Made by a program: the position numbers and the translations under genes
The notes under the pieces: generated by a model
The model's input: the letters and a program-made list of their open reading frames with translations, nothing else
What the model was told of the DNA's origin: nothing
Databases searched by the model: none
Source of the DNA: Metarhizium brunneum
Taxonomy: Eukaryota; Ascomycota; Sordariomycetes; Hypocreales; Clavicipitaceae
Length of the DNA stretch: 64,000 nt
Direction: 5' to 3'
NCBI RefSeq assembly: GCF_013426205.1
Contig: NC_089423.1
Coordinates: 4,154,001 to 4,218,000, forward strand
Shown: positions 24,917-36,200 of the stretch, one piece after another
Position numbering within the stretch: position 1 is the stretch's first letter
Layout of the letters: each line of letters opens with the position of its first letter

Positions 24917-25749
24917 GGTGCCTCGTTTGGCAAATGTGTTGTCATGCATATTCTGATATTGCTTTGTATAGCCACACCGAATTCAAACGTCTTGGTGCTT
25001 GGCTTAGTGGCATGGTGTAGATAACTTGTATGGATATAATCATTGCATCCACCCTATGTGGAAGTTTTCCCCTATTTCTCCTCGGGTTGGGTCTTCATAT
25101 TTTGTGTGCGCTTGAATTCAATCATCCCTTGACGTGTTTCGCTTGTGTGTTCGTTTCTGAATCCTCGAACAGCAAACCTCAACCAGTTCGGGCGTTAATG
25201 ATACTCGTGGCTCTGGCATAGCTTAAAAAAATCATAAACTGGTGTCAAACCCGCACAATGATACATACCATCCTGCTGCTCAGCAATTATTGTAGTATTC
25301 ATAACCGGGCGAGCTGGTTGCAGGGTAAGCTATTTGCATGCGTACCAAGTACCAGGCAGGTCCTCCGCAGAGCAGGGCCGCATTGCGGGTTTCCCGTCAA
25401 AACAGTACGGCGCGTTGTTCCTGCCAGTCTCAGTGGTCAGAGGCGCATACGTGACAATTGATTGGCCATGATCCTAGAAGCTTGCCCAACGCAGCCCTTT
25501 CTAGACTTCACCGTTCCTACACCCTTGTAATGATTTTCGAGAGCATGAATTTTCGCTCGAGGTACGCAAGCCGAGAGTCTAAAGCGTCACACGGTACTTG
25601 GCCGTCGCTGGTCAGCGAAACTGTCTCGCCCTCGTATGCCTGCCCTACACGCGGTGCGTTTGCGGCCCTGGGAAACTTCAGCACAGCCTGATATTAATCC
25701 CCAACACCAACATCGTCAAACGAGCTCTTCCCAAACAGCCTCACTCTAG
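24917..25749. other. Intergenic
   Basis: Upstream region of the hydrolase-phosphatase fusion gene. Short open frames only; none is supported. Confidence 0.5.
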
Positions 25750-27648
25750 ATGGCTGGAGCGCATGAACCGCCGCCCACAGCGGGCGAATACGTCGACACG
25801 GGTCCTTATACAACGGACCCGCCCTTGCTGAGAGATCACTCGCAGCTCAAGACGTACAAGACGAGTCGTTTCGAGTATCCTGATATAAGGGTATTTTTCA
25901 GACCACATCCCAAGGCTGCAGAACTTCCAAGGACGCCTGCGCCGTTGCCGCTCGTGGTCTGCATACCAGGTCTGGGCGGTTCTGTTGCGCAGTTCTATCC
26001 GCTGTTGAATAGCCTTGTCGACCTCGCTTCCTGCCTATCCGTGGATTTTCCCGGAGGAGGGCGTTCACGATATGCTGTCACGTCATGGGATGCCTACACA
26101 CCGGAAGCCTTGGGTGAATTATTGGAGCTCGTAATTGAGGATCACCGTGATAATGAACATGGCCAAGGCATAATCCTAATTGGACATAGCATGGGTACCA
26201 TGCTAGCCGCGCAGCTTGCAAGCAAAAGTGCTTCGCATCAGACTAGTTTGTCAAAATATGTTGTCGCCGTTGTTGCGGTGTGTCCAACGGCGGGTCCCCC
26301 AGACCAGCAAAGGTCTTCTCTCTTGAGGCGACTTTTGTGGATGCCCGGCTGGATATTCTCACTCTGGCGAGCCTGGGACGGTATCGGAGGTCCGTACAGT
26401 CCGAGTGTGTCCCGTTTTGTAGGGAAGGAGGCAGATTTGGAGTTGAGAGTGATGCAATATCGGTTTAACCAACAGAGCAGAACCCCGGTCTGGAGACGTA
26501 TGGCATATGGTGCTCTTCCAGTCCATGAGAATGGCAAACCCATAGGAGGGCTGCCCAGCCTTGATACGTGGGCCGGGGTGAAGGTGCCGGTATATCTTAT
26601 TGCGGGCGAAGACGATCATTTGACACCACCGGGGGAGGTCGACAAGATCCTTCAGGTGCTGAATCATCGTACAAATAGCACGCAATCTAACGATGAACAC
26701 ACAAATCAGGAAGAGTTGGCAATATCGAGCCAGTCACCTACACAGGTTCCATCGCAGACCAGCGATACAATCTACGATCCTACAGAGGAGAGTTTTGCGA
26801 CGGACAAGATTGGAGCGGACAGCATCGATAATGCTGATGATGAGCCGTCGACTCCGCTAGAATCGCCTGCATTTGTGCCTCCGCAGCCTGCTCACCCGAC
26901 GCCGGTAGTCCAGTCGTTCGTGATGCCTTCACCAGCGAACCATGCTCTTCTGTACATGCCACGGTGCTCAAGAGTGTTGGCCGGGCTTATCTCAGATTTC
27001 CTCGCCTGTCATGTTACCCAAAGATTGTCCTTAGCTTGGCAGCTGCAGTACTTGTCCCGTGAGGGGAAATGGGACGTCAAGAACTTAATCAAGTGGAAGT
27101 CAGTCGCGCCGGTATCTGAAGAAATTGGACCCGAGGGACGTCCCATTTTTCGCGCCTTGAAGACACTCAGAGAAGCCGACGACGTGCACTCCCCCTCTGA
27201 ATTCGTTGGGACATGGAGTCATGTTGTCAAGGATGTCATCGATATTTCTAGAGACCAGCCGGTTTATGACCCGCGAGGCCTCGAACGAGGTGGTGTGCAT
27301 TACCACAAGTTCCCCACTGTGTCCAAGATTCCGCCTCAGCCGAAAGAGGTCGAACTGTTTATCAAGCTTGTTGATAAGTTACGGAATGCCCAGATGGAGC
27401 GGGCTGATAAAGAGGGCTGGGAACATCCTGAGAAGTGTGTTGTGGGCGTACACTGTCACTATGGCTTCAACCGTACTGGCTACTTCATAGTGTGCTATCT
27501 TGTTGAGCGTTGCGGGTTTAGTGTCCAAGAGGCGATCGAAAAGTTTGCACAGGCGAGGCCAAATGGAATTCGTCACTCACACTTCTTGGATAGGTTGTAT
27601 GTGCGGTACAATGTTGAAGAAGGACCAGGCCAGCAACCGACGCCATGA
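25750..27648 (+). CDS. Alpha/beta hydrolase fused to capping-enzyme-like dual-specificity phosphatase
   Basis: One uninterrupted exon encodes 632 residues with two catalytic domains. The N-terminal half (about 45-310) is an alpha/beta hydrolase: VVCIPGLGGSVAQFYPLL, the nucleophile elbow GHSMG with Ser147, a cap rich in Trp/Arg, and LIAGEDDHLTPP carrying the likely acid. A Ser/Thr/Pro-rich linker (about 310-395) follows. The C-terminal domain is a cysteine phosphatase with the loop HCHYGFNRTGY (Cys569, Arg575; CX5R). Its surroundings, VIDISRDQPVYDPRGLERGG before and FAQARPNGIRHSHFLDRLY after, resemble the RNA 5'-triphosphatase domain of metazoan capping enzyme and PIR1/DUSP11 more than MAP-kinase phosphatases. 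The substrate of neither half can be read from the sequence. The absence of introns is unusual next to its neighbours. Confidence 0.85.
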   Translation: MAGAHEPPPTAGEYVDTGPYTTDPPLLRDHSQLKTYKTSRFEYPDIRVFFRPHPKAAELPRTPAPLPLVVCIPGLGGSVAQFYPLLNSLVDLASCLSVDFPGGGRSRYAVTSWDAYTPEALGELLELVIEDHRDNEHGQGIILIGHSMGTMLAAQLASKSASHQTSLSKYVVAVVAVCPTAGPPDQQRSSLLRRLLWMPGWIFSLWRAWDGIGGPYSPSVSRFVGKEADLELRVMQYRFNQQSRTPVWRRMAYGALPVHENGKPIGGLPSLDTWAGVKVPVYLIAGEDDHLTPPGEVDKILQVLNHRTNSTQSNDEHTNQEELAISSQSPTQVPSQTSDTIYDPTEESFATDKIGADSIDNADDEPSTPLESPAFVPPQPAHPTPVVQSFVMPSPANHALLYMPRCSRVLAGLISDFLACHVTQRLSLAWQLQYLSREGKWDVKNLIKWKSVAPVSEEIGPEGRPIFRALKTLREADDVHSPSEFVGTWSHVVKDVIDISRDQPVYDPRGLERGGVHYHKFPTVSKIPPQPKEVELFIKLVDKLRNAQMERADKEGWEHPEKCVVGVHCHYGFNRTGYFIVCYLVERCGFSVQEAIEKFAQARPNGIRHSHFLDRLYVRYNVEEGPGQQPTP

Positions 27649-28180
27649 AATTCGACATGCCAGATCTCTTAAACGATCTCAGAGACCCCGAGAAGCCTGC
27701 TCCGGCCGATATCATGCAACTGAGTCCGGTACTCGCCCGTTAGCGGCCCTTTTGCCACATTCGTGCCGAATAATGGGGTTGACAGTTACATATTTCTGTA
27801 CTGATGACGCATCACTTTCACTTCACTTATAGACACTGACTTGGTGATGTCATGATTTCACTTTATGGTTAAAGCAAGGCGTTTCGAGAGCTTCCCGGGC
27901 AACCCTTTGCATAATGTTTTATATACAATCGTCCATCTAATGGAATCAACTTACATCTTACCGTGCACATCCCTGGCGAATGCGACTAATAATGAGCACA
28001 CTAAACAGTAATACCAAAACTCTGCTGATACGCTACCCTCTCTTCCCTGACAAGATGAACGGATGTCGATGTCAATGTGGTGGGTGTGAATGCTTGCAAC
28101 CCCCCCGGCCCCCTTTGCTGGAGGCATGAACTCGTAAAATTCGCAATATAAATGTGAAATATCCCGCTTCCGTCTCATCA
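27649..28180. other. Intergenic, convergent genes
   Basis: 3' flanks of the fusion gene (+) and Pho8 gene (-). Nothing else is recognised. Confidence 0.55.
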
Positions 28181-29981
28181 TCAGTCTTCAAAGGTATGAT
28201 ACTTATCGGACGCCCAATCTCCAGTCTTTTTTGGATCCTGAGTTGCATGAAATCTGTTGTCGCCGCTGATCCGAGCTTTCTCTTGAAGTTCCTGTGTGAT
28301 CTCATCAACATCTACCTCTAGATAGTGGCTGAGAAAGTGTCCTATTTCGGTATTCTCAACGTTGCCTCGAATTCGTTCAGTCTCTGGGCCGCCAGAGCTG
28401 TAGACATTGACGTCGACGGCTGTGTGACCATGCGTGCTCCAGCCAACGTGTGCACGAAGAGAGATAATAGCAGCAAAGGTATTGACAGAAGCCTCGGGGT
28501 CATCAGCAAGAAGCGAAAGCTCATCATCGGTGGCATCAGTGACACCCAGGCCGGGAATAACAAGCTTTTCGTTTATCCATGATTTGAGCTGTTGCTTGGA
28601 AATAGAAGCAGGCATGTTGGACACATGACTCTGTAACGACTTAGCCAGGCTTTCGCACGAGGCAGAGACATTGGCGAGTACATGCGGATACCAGTTATAA
28701 ACTGGAAGGTGGCCAGGCTCCTGGAGGGCGGTAGCAAGCCCACCGGTCTCATGGTCGCTGGTTGCAACGAGAATGGTTTCAGTAGTAGTGTCATCGATGA
28801 AATCCAACACGGCCTTGAATGTTTTATCGTATTCCAGGACCTCTCGTACCTGAGCGGCGGGATCATTGATGTGGCCAGCATGATCGATTCGGCTACCCTC
28901 GATCATGAGGAAAAAGCCTTTATCGCTTTTGTCAGTAGCCTTTTCCAGAGTACGTAGTGCAGTCTGGGCCATTTCGCTGAGACTTGGATAAACGTCATTC
29001 ATGTTCCTTCTGTCCAGTTCGAAAGGGATGTCTGATGAGGCGAACAATCCTAATAACGGCAAGTTGACATTTTGACCTGCATGGAGAGCATCGAAAGCCG
29101 GGCGGCTGTCCGCATACGACCACCCATACTTTTCCTGCGCCAAGGCAACGACATCAATGTCATCCAAACGACAGCTGCCGGCAGTAGAGTTGGGCATGAA
29201 ATGGCATCGTCCACCACCTAGCATGAGGTCAACTGAGCGGCCAAGAGGTCCATGACCGACTTCTTGCAAGGCAATGGCGTCCTGCATCTGCCTAATCAAG
29301 ACATGACTTGCAAAGCAGGCCGGCGTTGCGTCGGTGATGTCGGTAGTGACGACCAGCCCCGTGGCGTACCCGGCCCTCTTTGCAGCTTCGAGAACAGAAC
29401 CACAAGGCTGAAAGTCGGGAAGCATTGAAATGGCACCATTGTAGCTCTTTTTGCCGCAGGAGAAGGCGGTGGCACCAGCGGCACTGTCGGTGACCAGGGA
29501 GCTGCTTGACCGTGTCCGACTAGAGCCCCAGAAGTGCTTGTCCAAGACGAGTGTGTCGTGCTCAGGGAGACTCTCGACGTACTGACGATAGCTGCGGGTC
29601 AGTGATAATGAGGCAGGGCCCATGCCGTCTGAGACCATAAAGACAAGATTGCGCTTGGTTGGTCGAGAGTCGGGGTCTGGCCTGGACGTCTGTTGATCAT
29701 GCTGGGTGGTGATGGCTATGATAATGACGGCAGCAGTAGCGATCAAGGCCCAAACGAAAATTCCGATTTCGCGGAGTCGTGACCACTTTGAATCCCTTCG
29801 GCTATGATGACGTCTGCCATTTTCATGGGATTGGTTCTCGTTGCCGAGGAGTGGGCTTTGCTCAGACTCCTGTTGCGAGAACGGTCAAAATCTGAGAGCT
29901 TACTTGGGGGGGAAGCGAGGGAGGAGAGGAGGAACGGAGATTTCTTGGGTATGGCTAGGCTGGCAATAAGTTACTTACCAT
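28181..29981 (-). CDS. PHO8: Vacuolar (repressible) alkaline phosphatase Pho8
   Basis: A metal-dependent phosphomonoesterase of the vacuole lumen, anchored as a type II membrane protein. A long exon 29869-28181 is open upstream of its first ATG (29746) and has a good acceptor (CGCAACAG) at 29870. The preceding ATG at 29981-29979 is directly followed by GTAAGTAA, giving a first coding exon of just the start codon and a 563-residue protein beginning M-ESEQSPLLGNENQSHENG. This restores the cytosolic tail and the full membrane anchor (EIGIFVWALIATAAVIIIA), which an ATG at 29746 would cut. Catalytic features: DGMGPASLSLTR with metal-binding Asp, the phosphorylated Ser in VTDSAAGATAFSCGKKSY, IEGSRIDHAGH, TSDHETGG and WSTHGHTAVDV. 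Confidence 0.93.
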
Positions 29982-30946
29982 GGATCAGCAAGTCGCAGAT
30001 GGGGCGGGTGATTGGGGGATTGAGGCAGGATCAGGCGGCATCGACAAACGCTGCGTGCTGGAAGAGAGGCCGCAAAACTGCTAGCAGACGCCTCCGATAA
30101 GTAGAGAAATAAAAAAATCACAGCAGGAAAACCAGGCGATATACTGACACGGTAAAGAGGACGTTGGAGAAAAGGGGCGTAGATGGTAGAAAAAGAATGA
30201 GTCTTATAGGATGACACATGAGAACATGAGGTCGTACTCGTGATGCACAAGACGGCACCGGTTATACTTTCAGGAACAGAAAGGTTGTCATAGCCAGCCA
30301 GCCACTTTGGCCGCCAGACCCAGACCAGGACCACCGCAAGCCAAGGGGCCACCCGTCAGCCTTTGTGATCAGCATGCATGTGTGCATTATTTTAGAGTGT
30401 GCGTGCATGTACAGGCAGTCTGCCGCCACAGCCAGTGACCCCGTGCTTGCTTGGCCGGGCGCCACCAAAAGCGATCCGAGCCAGCTTGTACACACCTGGG
30501 TAAAGTACCTAGGTAATTACGGAGAGTACATTGTTTAGGTAAGTCCCGAACACGACATGGACCCAAATCTCGAAGTCTTCTCCACAGGAGTCACAAAGTG
30601 GGCGCAACTTCCATCGCCTTGCAACAACACTATTGCACAGTAAGATGCAGACTACCAATTTTGCGAGTCACGAAAAGCCTTGTGCAGAGCTGGCATCGCC
30701 AAGCGCGCACACCCTTCACGATTGTTCTCGCCACTTCCCGGTGCTCAAGTCTGGTGCACGCCACCGGTAGTTGCATTACATGGCCAGCTGACCCGCCTCG
30801 CGCTAGAGCTTCAGGAACTCTGAATGCTCACATGCATCTGCAGCTTTGCCCAATCTGTCAATTCACTTGGTCGAGTTGGGAGCGCCTATACCCAGGCAAG
30901 AAGCCAGGCTTGGAAAATGGTGGTCTCGGCCAAGTGGCCACCCAAT
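29982..30946. other. Intergenic; Pho8 upstream and 3' side of transporter pseudogene
   Basis: The region contains an exact TACCTAGGTA palindrome at 30506-30515. I searched the minus strand for the missing C-terminal helices of the adjacent transporter remnant and found none. Nothing else is recognised. Confidence 0.5.
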
Positions 30947-31924
30947 TCACAACCCCCAGGGCGCCTGGTCGACGAGAACGTTGATTGCCCCGATGTGATC
31001 CGCTAGGAAATTTGGTGCAACACCGTTGAGGATGAGAAGCATATTGAGAGACTCTTGACACGAGTCCACCCGTCACGCTGCCACAAGCAGCAACCCCCAA
31101 GGCCAATGCTCTTCGACGAAGAAGGTACGTGGACAGAACTGCCAACGTGGGACAAAAAAGACACCCGTGGCCAATGCCCAGACACAGGCCCTGGGCCAGT
31201 AGAAAGTGCCAATACTCGGAACATACGGAAATCGCAAAGATGCCCACGCCCAGCAGAACGGTACCGAGCAAGAAAACAGCACGGAAATAGCCTGCATCCT
31301 GCATCCACGAGACGGCCGGTGAGGGTGCCCACGCAGAAGAGGAGAAAGACATTGATTGAGCCTATCCACGACACGTCGCTCGGTGCCCTGTGCAAGGCTT
31401 GAGTGTAGTATGTCTGGAAAGTGCCCAAGGAGTTGATCCAACCCCTTTAGTCGGAAAACAGAACAAAGAAAGTCAGCTAAAACATGGCCATATGGTGAAA
31501 CTGTACATCTGAAAGGGGGTAGGGGGAGCAATTCACACAGCACCGCAAGCATCCGAGTCTGTTGTGGTCCAGTGTATGCATGACATACCATGTATTGAAG
31601 ATGACGAGATGACCAACAAAGCCTAGTTGTCTGCGTTAGTAGTCCAGGGAACCATCCAGAGGGACCTGAGTCTGGGTCCTCCATGTGGAGGCGATGACGG
31701 GAAACAAGTTGAGACGAGTTGCGTTCTTGTTTCCCTCTTCCTTTGAGAAGTTACAACTTACATTGAGTCCAGGCCAGCCAACCACCGTCTGGAGGAGGCC
31801 CGGGGTCGTAGCTTGATCTCGACACAACCCGGTTTACAACACGACTAAGAAGAGCACTTGGCAGCTGGGTTTCGGCCATGGTGGGCTCGTCCAGGCCGAA
31901 ATCATCACCGTCGTTTACACCCAT
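30947..31924 (-). pseudogene. Broken MFS transporter, monocarboxylate-transporter-like
   Basis: The N-terminal half of an MCT-like major facilitator is clear: PDGGWLAWTQ (exon 31924-31762), FVGHLVIFNTW (31622-31589) and GWINSLGTFQTYYTQALH (from 31444), then SDVSWIGSINVFLLFCVG. A 7-bp direct duplication (CTGCATC twice, 31292-31305) shifts the frame in the middle of GRLVDAG|YFRAVFLLG; the next frame continues with YLLRRRALALGVAACGSVTGG. After that point the expected helices 6-8 are absent. A shifted frame resumes with LLILNG-VAPNFLADHIGAINVL, resembling the helix 8-9 region of the family but lacking the usual GVPGR-type residues, and then stops at 30947. The last helices are missing. Substrate unknown; no functional product is expected. 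Exon junctions upstream still look normal, so decay is probably recent. Confidence 0.85.
31292..31305. repeat. 7-bp tandem duplication causing frameshift
   Basis: CTGCATC occurs twice head to tail inside the transporter remnant. Reading only one copy joins LVDA-GYFRAVFLLG in frame, so the duplication is the likely disabling event for that exon. Confidence 0.9.
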
Positions 31925-33262
31925 CGGCGTGCCATGACGTCTGCATCCGAGGTTTATATAGACATGCCGCCGGCTATGAGTATTAGCCCGGATGCTCCGC
32001 TCCGGGCCAGCACACAATTTCGTTAATTATTCATTAATGTAGTCCACAGGGTTCTGGGAGCAGTGGCAGATCGTGCACTCCTAGTCGAAGCCTCGGGAGT
32101 CGGGAACATTGAAAAGGTTTCGGCTACGACACGGCACGGCACGGCACGGCACGGGGTATGTGGGGTCGGGAGTTGCGTAACATACCTAGTAGTATGTACC
32201 TAGGTGCGGAGTATTTAACGACAATCACCCAATAACGATAAAAAAAAAAGCCTCGCGAAGGCTATCGTTACAGGCCTGGCTTACTGTAGTTACTAGTAAG
32301 TATGCAACTCGCTTGGATGTAAAGGAGAAACCAGCGAGCGCGCCGTCTCACAGAACTGAAATCACCACTAGCATTTGGATGTTAGATGCCTAGGTAGTCA
32401 AGATGATTCTCCTTTCCCGACATTTCCATGGTGTTTCTGAGCGCCTAGTGCCTCGCAGAGTCGCTCTTGTCACCTACATGTACTCCGAAGAGACTCGGGA
32501 GAAGAGTCTCGCCTTTCCCAATGAATACCTCTAGATACCTAGTAGGTAGGTTTGAGGACGTCAGTTGAGCAGCTATTCGGCATCCACGCCTACTTCTGTG
32601 GCCATTCTGTGGTACATTGTTCTTCTGTGGTATTACCCTTCACACTTTAGATTGCAACTCCTCATAGTTAAGGTTGGATCAAATGACCCTTGTGTCTCGC
32701 CATCGGCTACCTACCTGGGTAGATACTCAATTACTAGGCAAGTAGGGCATCAAAACATACGGCGCCCACAGCTCTTCATGGTAAGTCTATTCGCTCAAGA
32801 GGCTAGATGTTGCCTACATGCCTTCTCGTTTCCCGTCTCTTTGTACGTACTAGTTAAAATATGTAGAGCAGGGGCAATGCTAGATATAATTCGAGTGCAA
32901 AGACAGGATCTCAGGAAACCGTGGTGCGAAGTGGCCAGAAAGGTTTGGCAAGCTGCACCAGACAAAACCCTTGCGCGCTGCAAAAACGTCTTACAAATGC
33001 CCCCTTTGCATGAATCTGGTGCATCATCCATTCTCTACACTGCCAATGCTGCAAGCTCGCATTTCTTCCATCACACATCATCGTCCCACTTTATCCAGCA
33101 ATGGAAAAAGATAACCTCTCATTAACTGAAAATGCATCACATCAAGTCCCCGCCGAGGTATCCAATCCCACTACATGACACTATTGCTAGCCGTAGCCAT
33201 AGCCGTTGCCGCACTTGCAGTAGTAGAACGTACCTGTCTATTCGACCCATCTCAAACATCAT
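31925..33262. other. Gene-free stretch with palindrome cluster
   Basis: The region contains a 5-bp repeat (32131-32154) and several TACCTAGGTA-like sequences (32197-32206, 32388-32396, 32535-32550, 32708-32723). A plus-strand open frame 32565-33125 is not protein-like. The right end is the 3' flank of the Skt5-like gene. Confidence 0.5.
32131..32154. repeat. Pentanucleotide microsatellite (ACGGC)
   Basis: Four exact ACGGC units followed by ACGG. Non-coding. Confidence 0.9.
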
Positions 33263-36200
33263 TCACATTACGACCTGACAACCCATTGTTAGCCTCGCGA
33301 ATAACTTTAATAGGCTAGCCTTCTGATACTTACACAGTCGCCATCTTGCTTCCCCTGTGGAATTCCCATATCTTCAAACGTTGCAGGTCCTTTGGCAGGC
33401 TTTGCAGGGGCGCTTGCAGCACTTTGAGTAGCGGGACCAGACGGATGATTCGCCTCAGAGGGTCGCTTTCCCGTGGCATTTGGCGGAGCACTTGCTGGTT
33501 TGCCGGACACAGGGCCAGGCCGATGTTGGCTAGATGTTGTTTGTCCAAAGCCCGTCGACACTCTCGGCGGCTGATGGGTATCCTGTGGTGGCAGGGAACT
33601 AAGTCTTTCAGGGCGACCTGTGGCTCCTGGCACTCTGGAAAATCGCTCATAACCATGGGAATTATTTCTAAGGTCATGCTGTGGTGGCATCTCCGACGCA
33701 GGGCGTGATGATGTACGGGGTCCATAGTCTCGCCCGAAATCGGCGCTAGTTGGCGATACCGAGGAGTATGGCTGTTGGCCGGGTTGTTTCTGTAACTTTC
33801 CGCCAGCCATCTTTCCGCTAATGGGAGGCTGACCGCTGTCTGATCGACCATACATGGGATCACCGGGTTGAGGCCGTTGACCGCTTAAACCAGGTCCAGG
33901 GCTTGATTGTCTGTACGCGCCAGGATGACCCTGAGGTTCCCACCCGGCAGACGCAACTCGGCTTTGAGGAGGACCGGCTGGTGCAGGAGGCTGCAAACTA
34001 CCTGTCGAGTGGGATATGGGAATGGGACGCGGCCCAGCAGACTGAGGCTTGATACCAAAGGCACTTGATGGTCTATCTGCTTGCGGGCCATGAGCAGGCT
34101 GCAGACCGTGACCGTATCTTCTTCTAGACGGCGCCGGAACATCGTCTTCAGGATATGGCGCTGTTGAATGAGGGCGGTTCACGTTAAGAGGTGCGGGCCT
34201 ATCGTCATCTGGATACGGTGCCGCGGAGTGCGAACGCATGGGCTGCGGTGCGTTTCCTTCGAGTCTGATATTAAAGGCTTGAGGTCGATCAGTCCCCACG
34301 AGGGAGGCTCTTGATGGATCCGGGAGGTTCGCCTGTTCCGAAACAATGGTTGGTTTGATGCCAGGAGACGGCTGAGGAGATAGACGCGGTGAAGCCGTTG
34401 CCGAATGAGATTTTGTGTACGCCGGTTGCGAGAGGTGTGGTTTATTGTCTGTTGGCGAAAGCGGTGTCGTTTCACTCAGTGTGGGCATATGCTGAGGCTG
34501 CTTGAAACGATCTGGTCGCTTGCCTCTCTGGGAACCGTGCTGAGACTTGATTCGTGTTAAGGTCGTCGTCTCGTGGTCTTGTTTCGAGAGGCTCTTGTCA
34601 TGACTGAGAGATTCCAGACGGCCAATGGCATCCTTGTTTCCATGATCGGCTGCGAGCTGATACCATTTTCGCGCATCCGGGATACTCTGGTTCACGTGGA
34701 TGCCGATTTCGTAATAGTAACCCATAGCGAACTCGCCAGTTGGAAGCCTAGCGGCAGCAGCTTCCTGTGCATACTTGAAAGCGAGCTCCTCGTTCTTCTT
34801 GAATACACCTTCGTAGCCAAACAAAAACCATCGACTGACGCCGAGAGCAGCTTCTGGAAGTCCTTGTTTGGCGGCCAAGCCATAGTAATGCAGCGAGTAG
34901 GACGGATTAAACTCGCAACCGAGTTGGCAGAGTTCGTAAGCTTGACCCATCTTCAGTTGGGCTTTGGCAAACCCGAGATACGCCGCTTTCTCAACATACA
35001 TTTTGGCTGTCTCCAAATTATACGGCAGCAGACCGTCGGGGACGTTGATGTCTGGCAAGTCGCGTCCTACCAACATGCCGTACACGTATGAACCTTGTGG
35101 CGCGTCCTCATCAGAGCCATCTGCGGCAGCCCGAATACGTTCCAGCCCGACAGCATAGTCCTTGGTCTCACCGTGCTGCCCAAGGAGACTCATCATGCCC
35201 ATACGATATAGGGCTGCCGAGTCCTTCAAGCTCATGCCTTTGTAGTAGTGCTCTTTGGCTTTGGACATGTCGTTGGACTGCTCATAAAGCATGCCCATGC
35301 GATACTCAGATCTTGCGTTCCCTAGCTCTGCTGCTCGCTTGTAGCCGCTATACGCTTCACGTTTATCGACCCGGTGTCCAAACTTGCCGAACTCTAGCCA
35401 CTTGGAGCGCATGTACAAAGCCTGGGGATGCTCCTGTCCGGCCAAGTAATTAACGATATTCAGCGCGTCTAGTCGTAGTTCGTGTTCGATGCGAGGTGTA
35501 GCTGGCCGGGGTTTTTCTGCAGATTCTCGTGCCACGGCATCCATGGCAATTTCGGCCCAGATCAGGACGTCCCCAGCCCAGCTGATCTGCATCCTCACAT
35601 CCTGCGAGTGCAAAACGTGTTTGCGAGCATTCCACAGAATTTCCTCTTTTGAATCATCGGCCGGAGGAATGTTGTCGCCAGCGACCTTGGGAAACGGAGA
35701 AAAAGACGGGGCATCGCGCCCCATGGTGTCAAGTCGCTGTGCCCGACCCTCGGTATCTTTGTATGCCGTTATATCGCTGTCGACTTGGGTCGTAACCGTG
35801 TTTGGCACTCCTGACTGATCAGTTTGGGGGTAAGAGTGACGTGGCGTGATTGTAGACAGCGATGGTTGTCGGCTGTATTGTGACGGGGCTTCGCGAGTTT
35901 CTCGCTTTTCACTATCTGTGGCCTCTAATTCTAGGCGCTGCAAGTCATCTTGCATATTTTGGGGAACTTGAGGGGTGACCCTGGACGTTGGTGATAGAGA
36001 GAGCTGTTAGCATGGCGCCCCACAAGGCCAACAATAGAATCCCGAAACTCAGCAACAATGAGTATCCGAACCGAACCAGAATCACGCTTCAGGTAATATG
36101 CAGGCGGGATAGACAACCTAGTAGACATATTGCGCGGAACGTACCTCTGCGGAGAAGGGGCCACGACCTCGGGCAGGTAGTAATCATCGAAGCCTCCGGG

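Noticed and set aside
30560..30946. C-terminal half of the transporter pseudogene
   Set aside because: All three minus-strand frames were read; no transmembrane or MCT-like block was found.
32565..33125. 186-residue plus-strand frame
   Set aside because: Low-complexity and spans palindrome repeats; no intron or family support.
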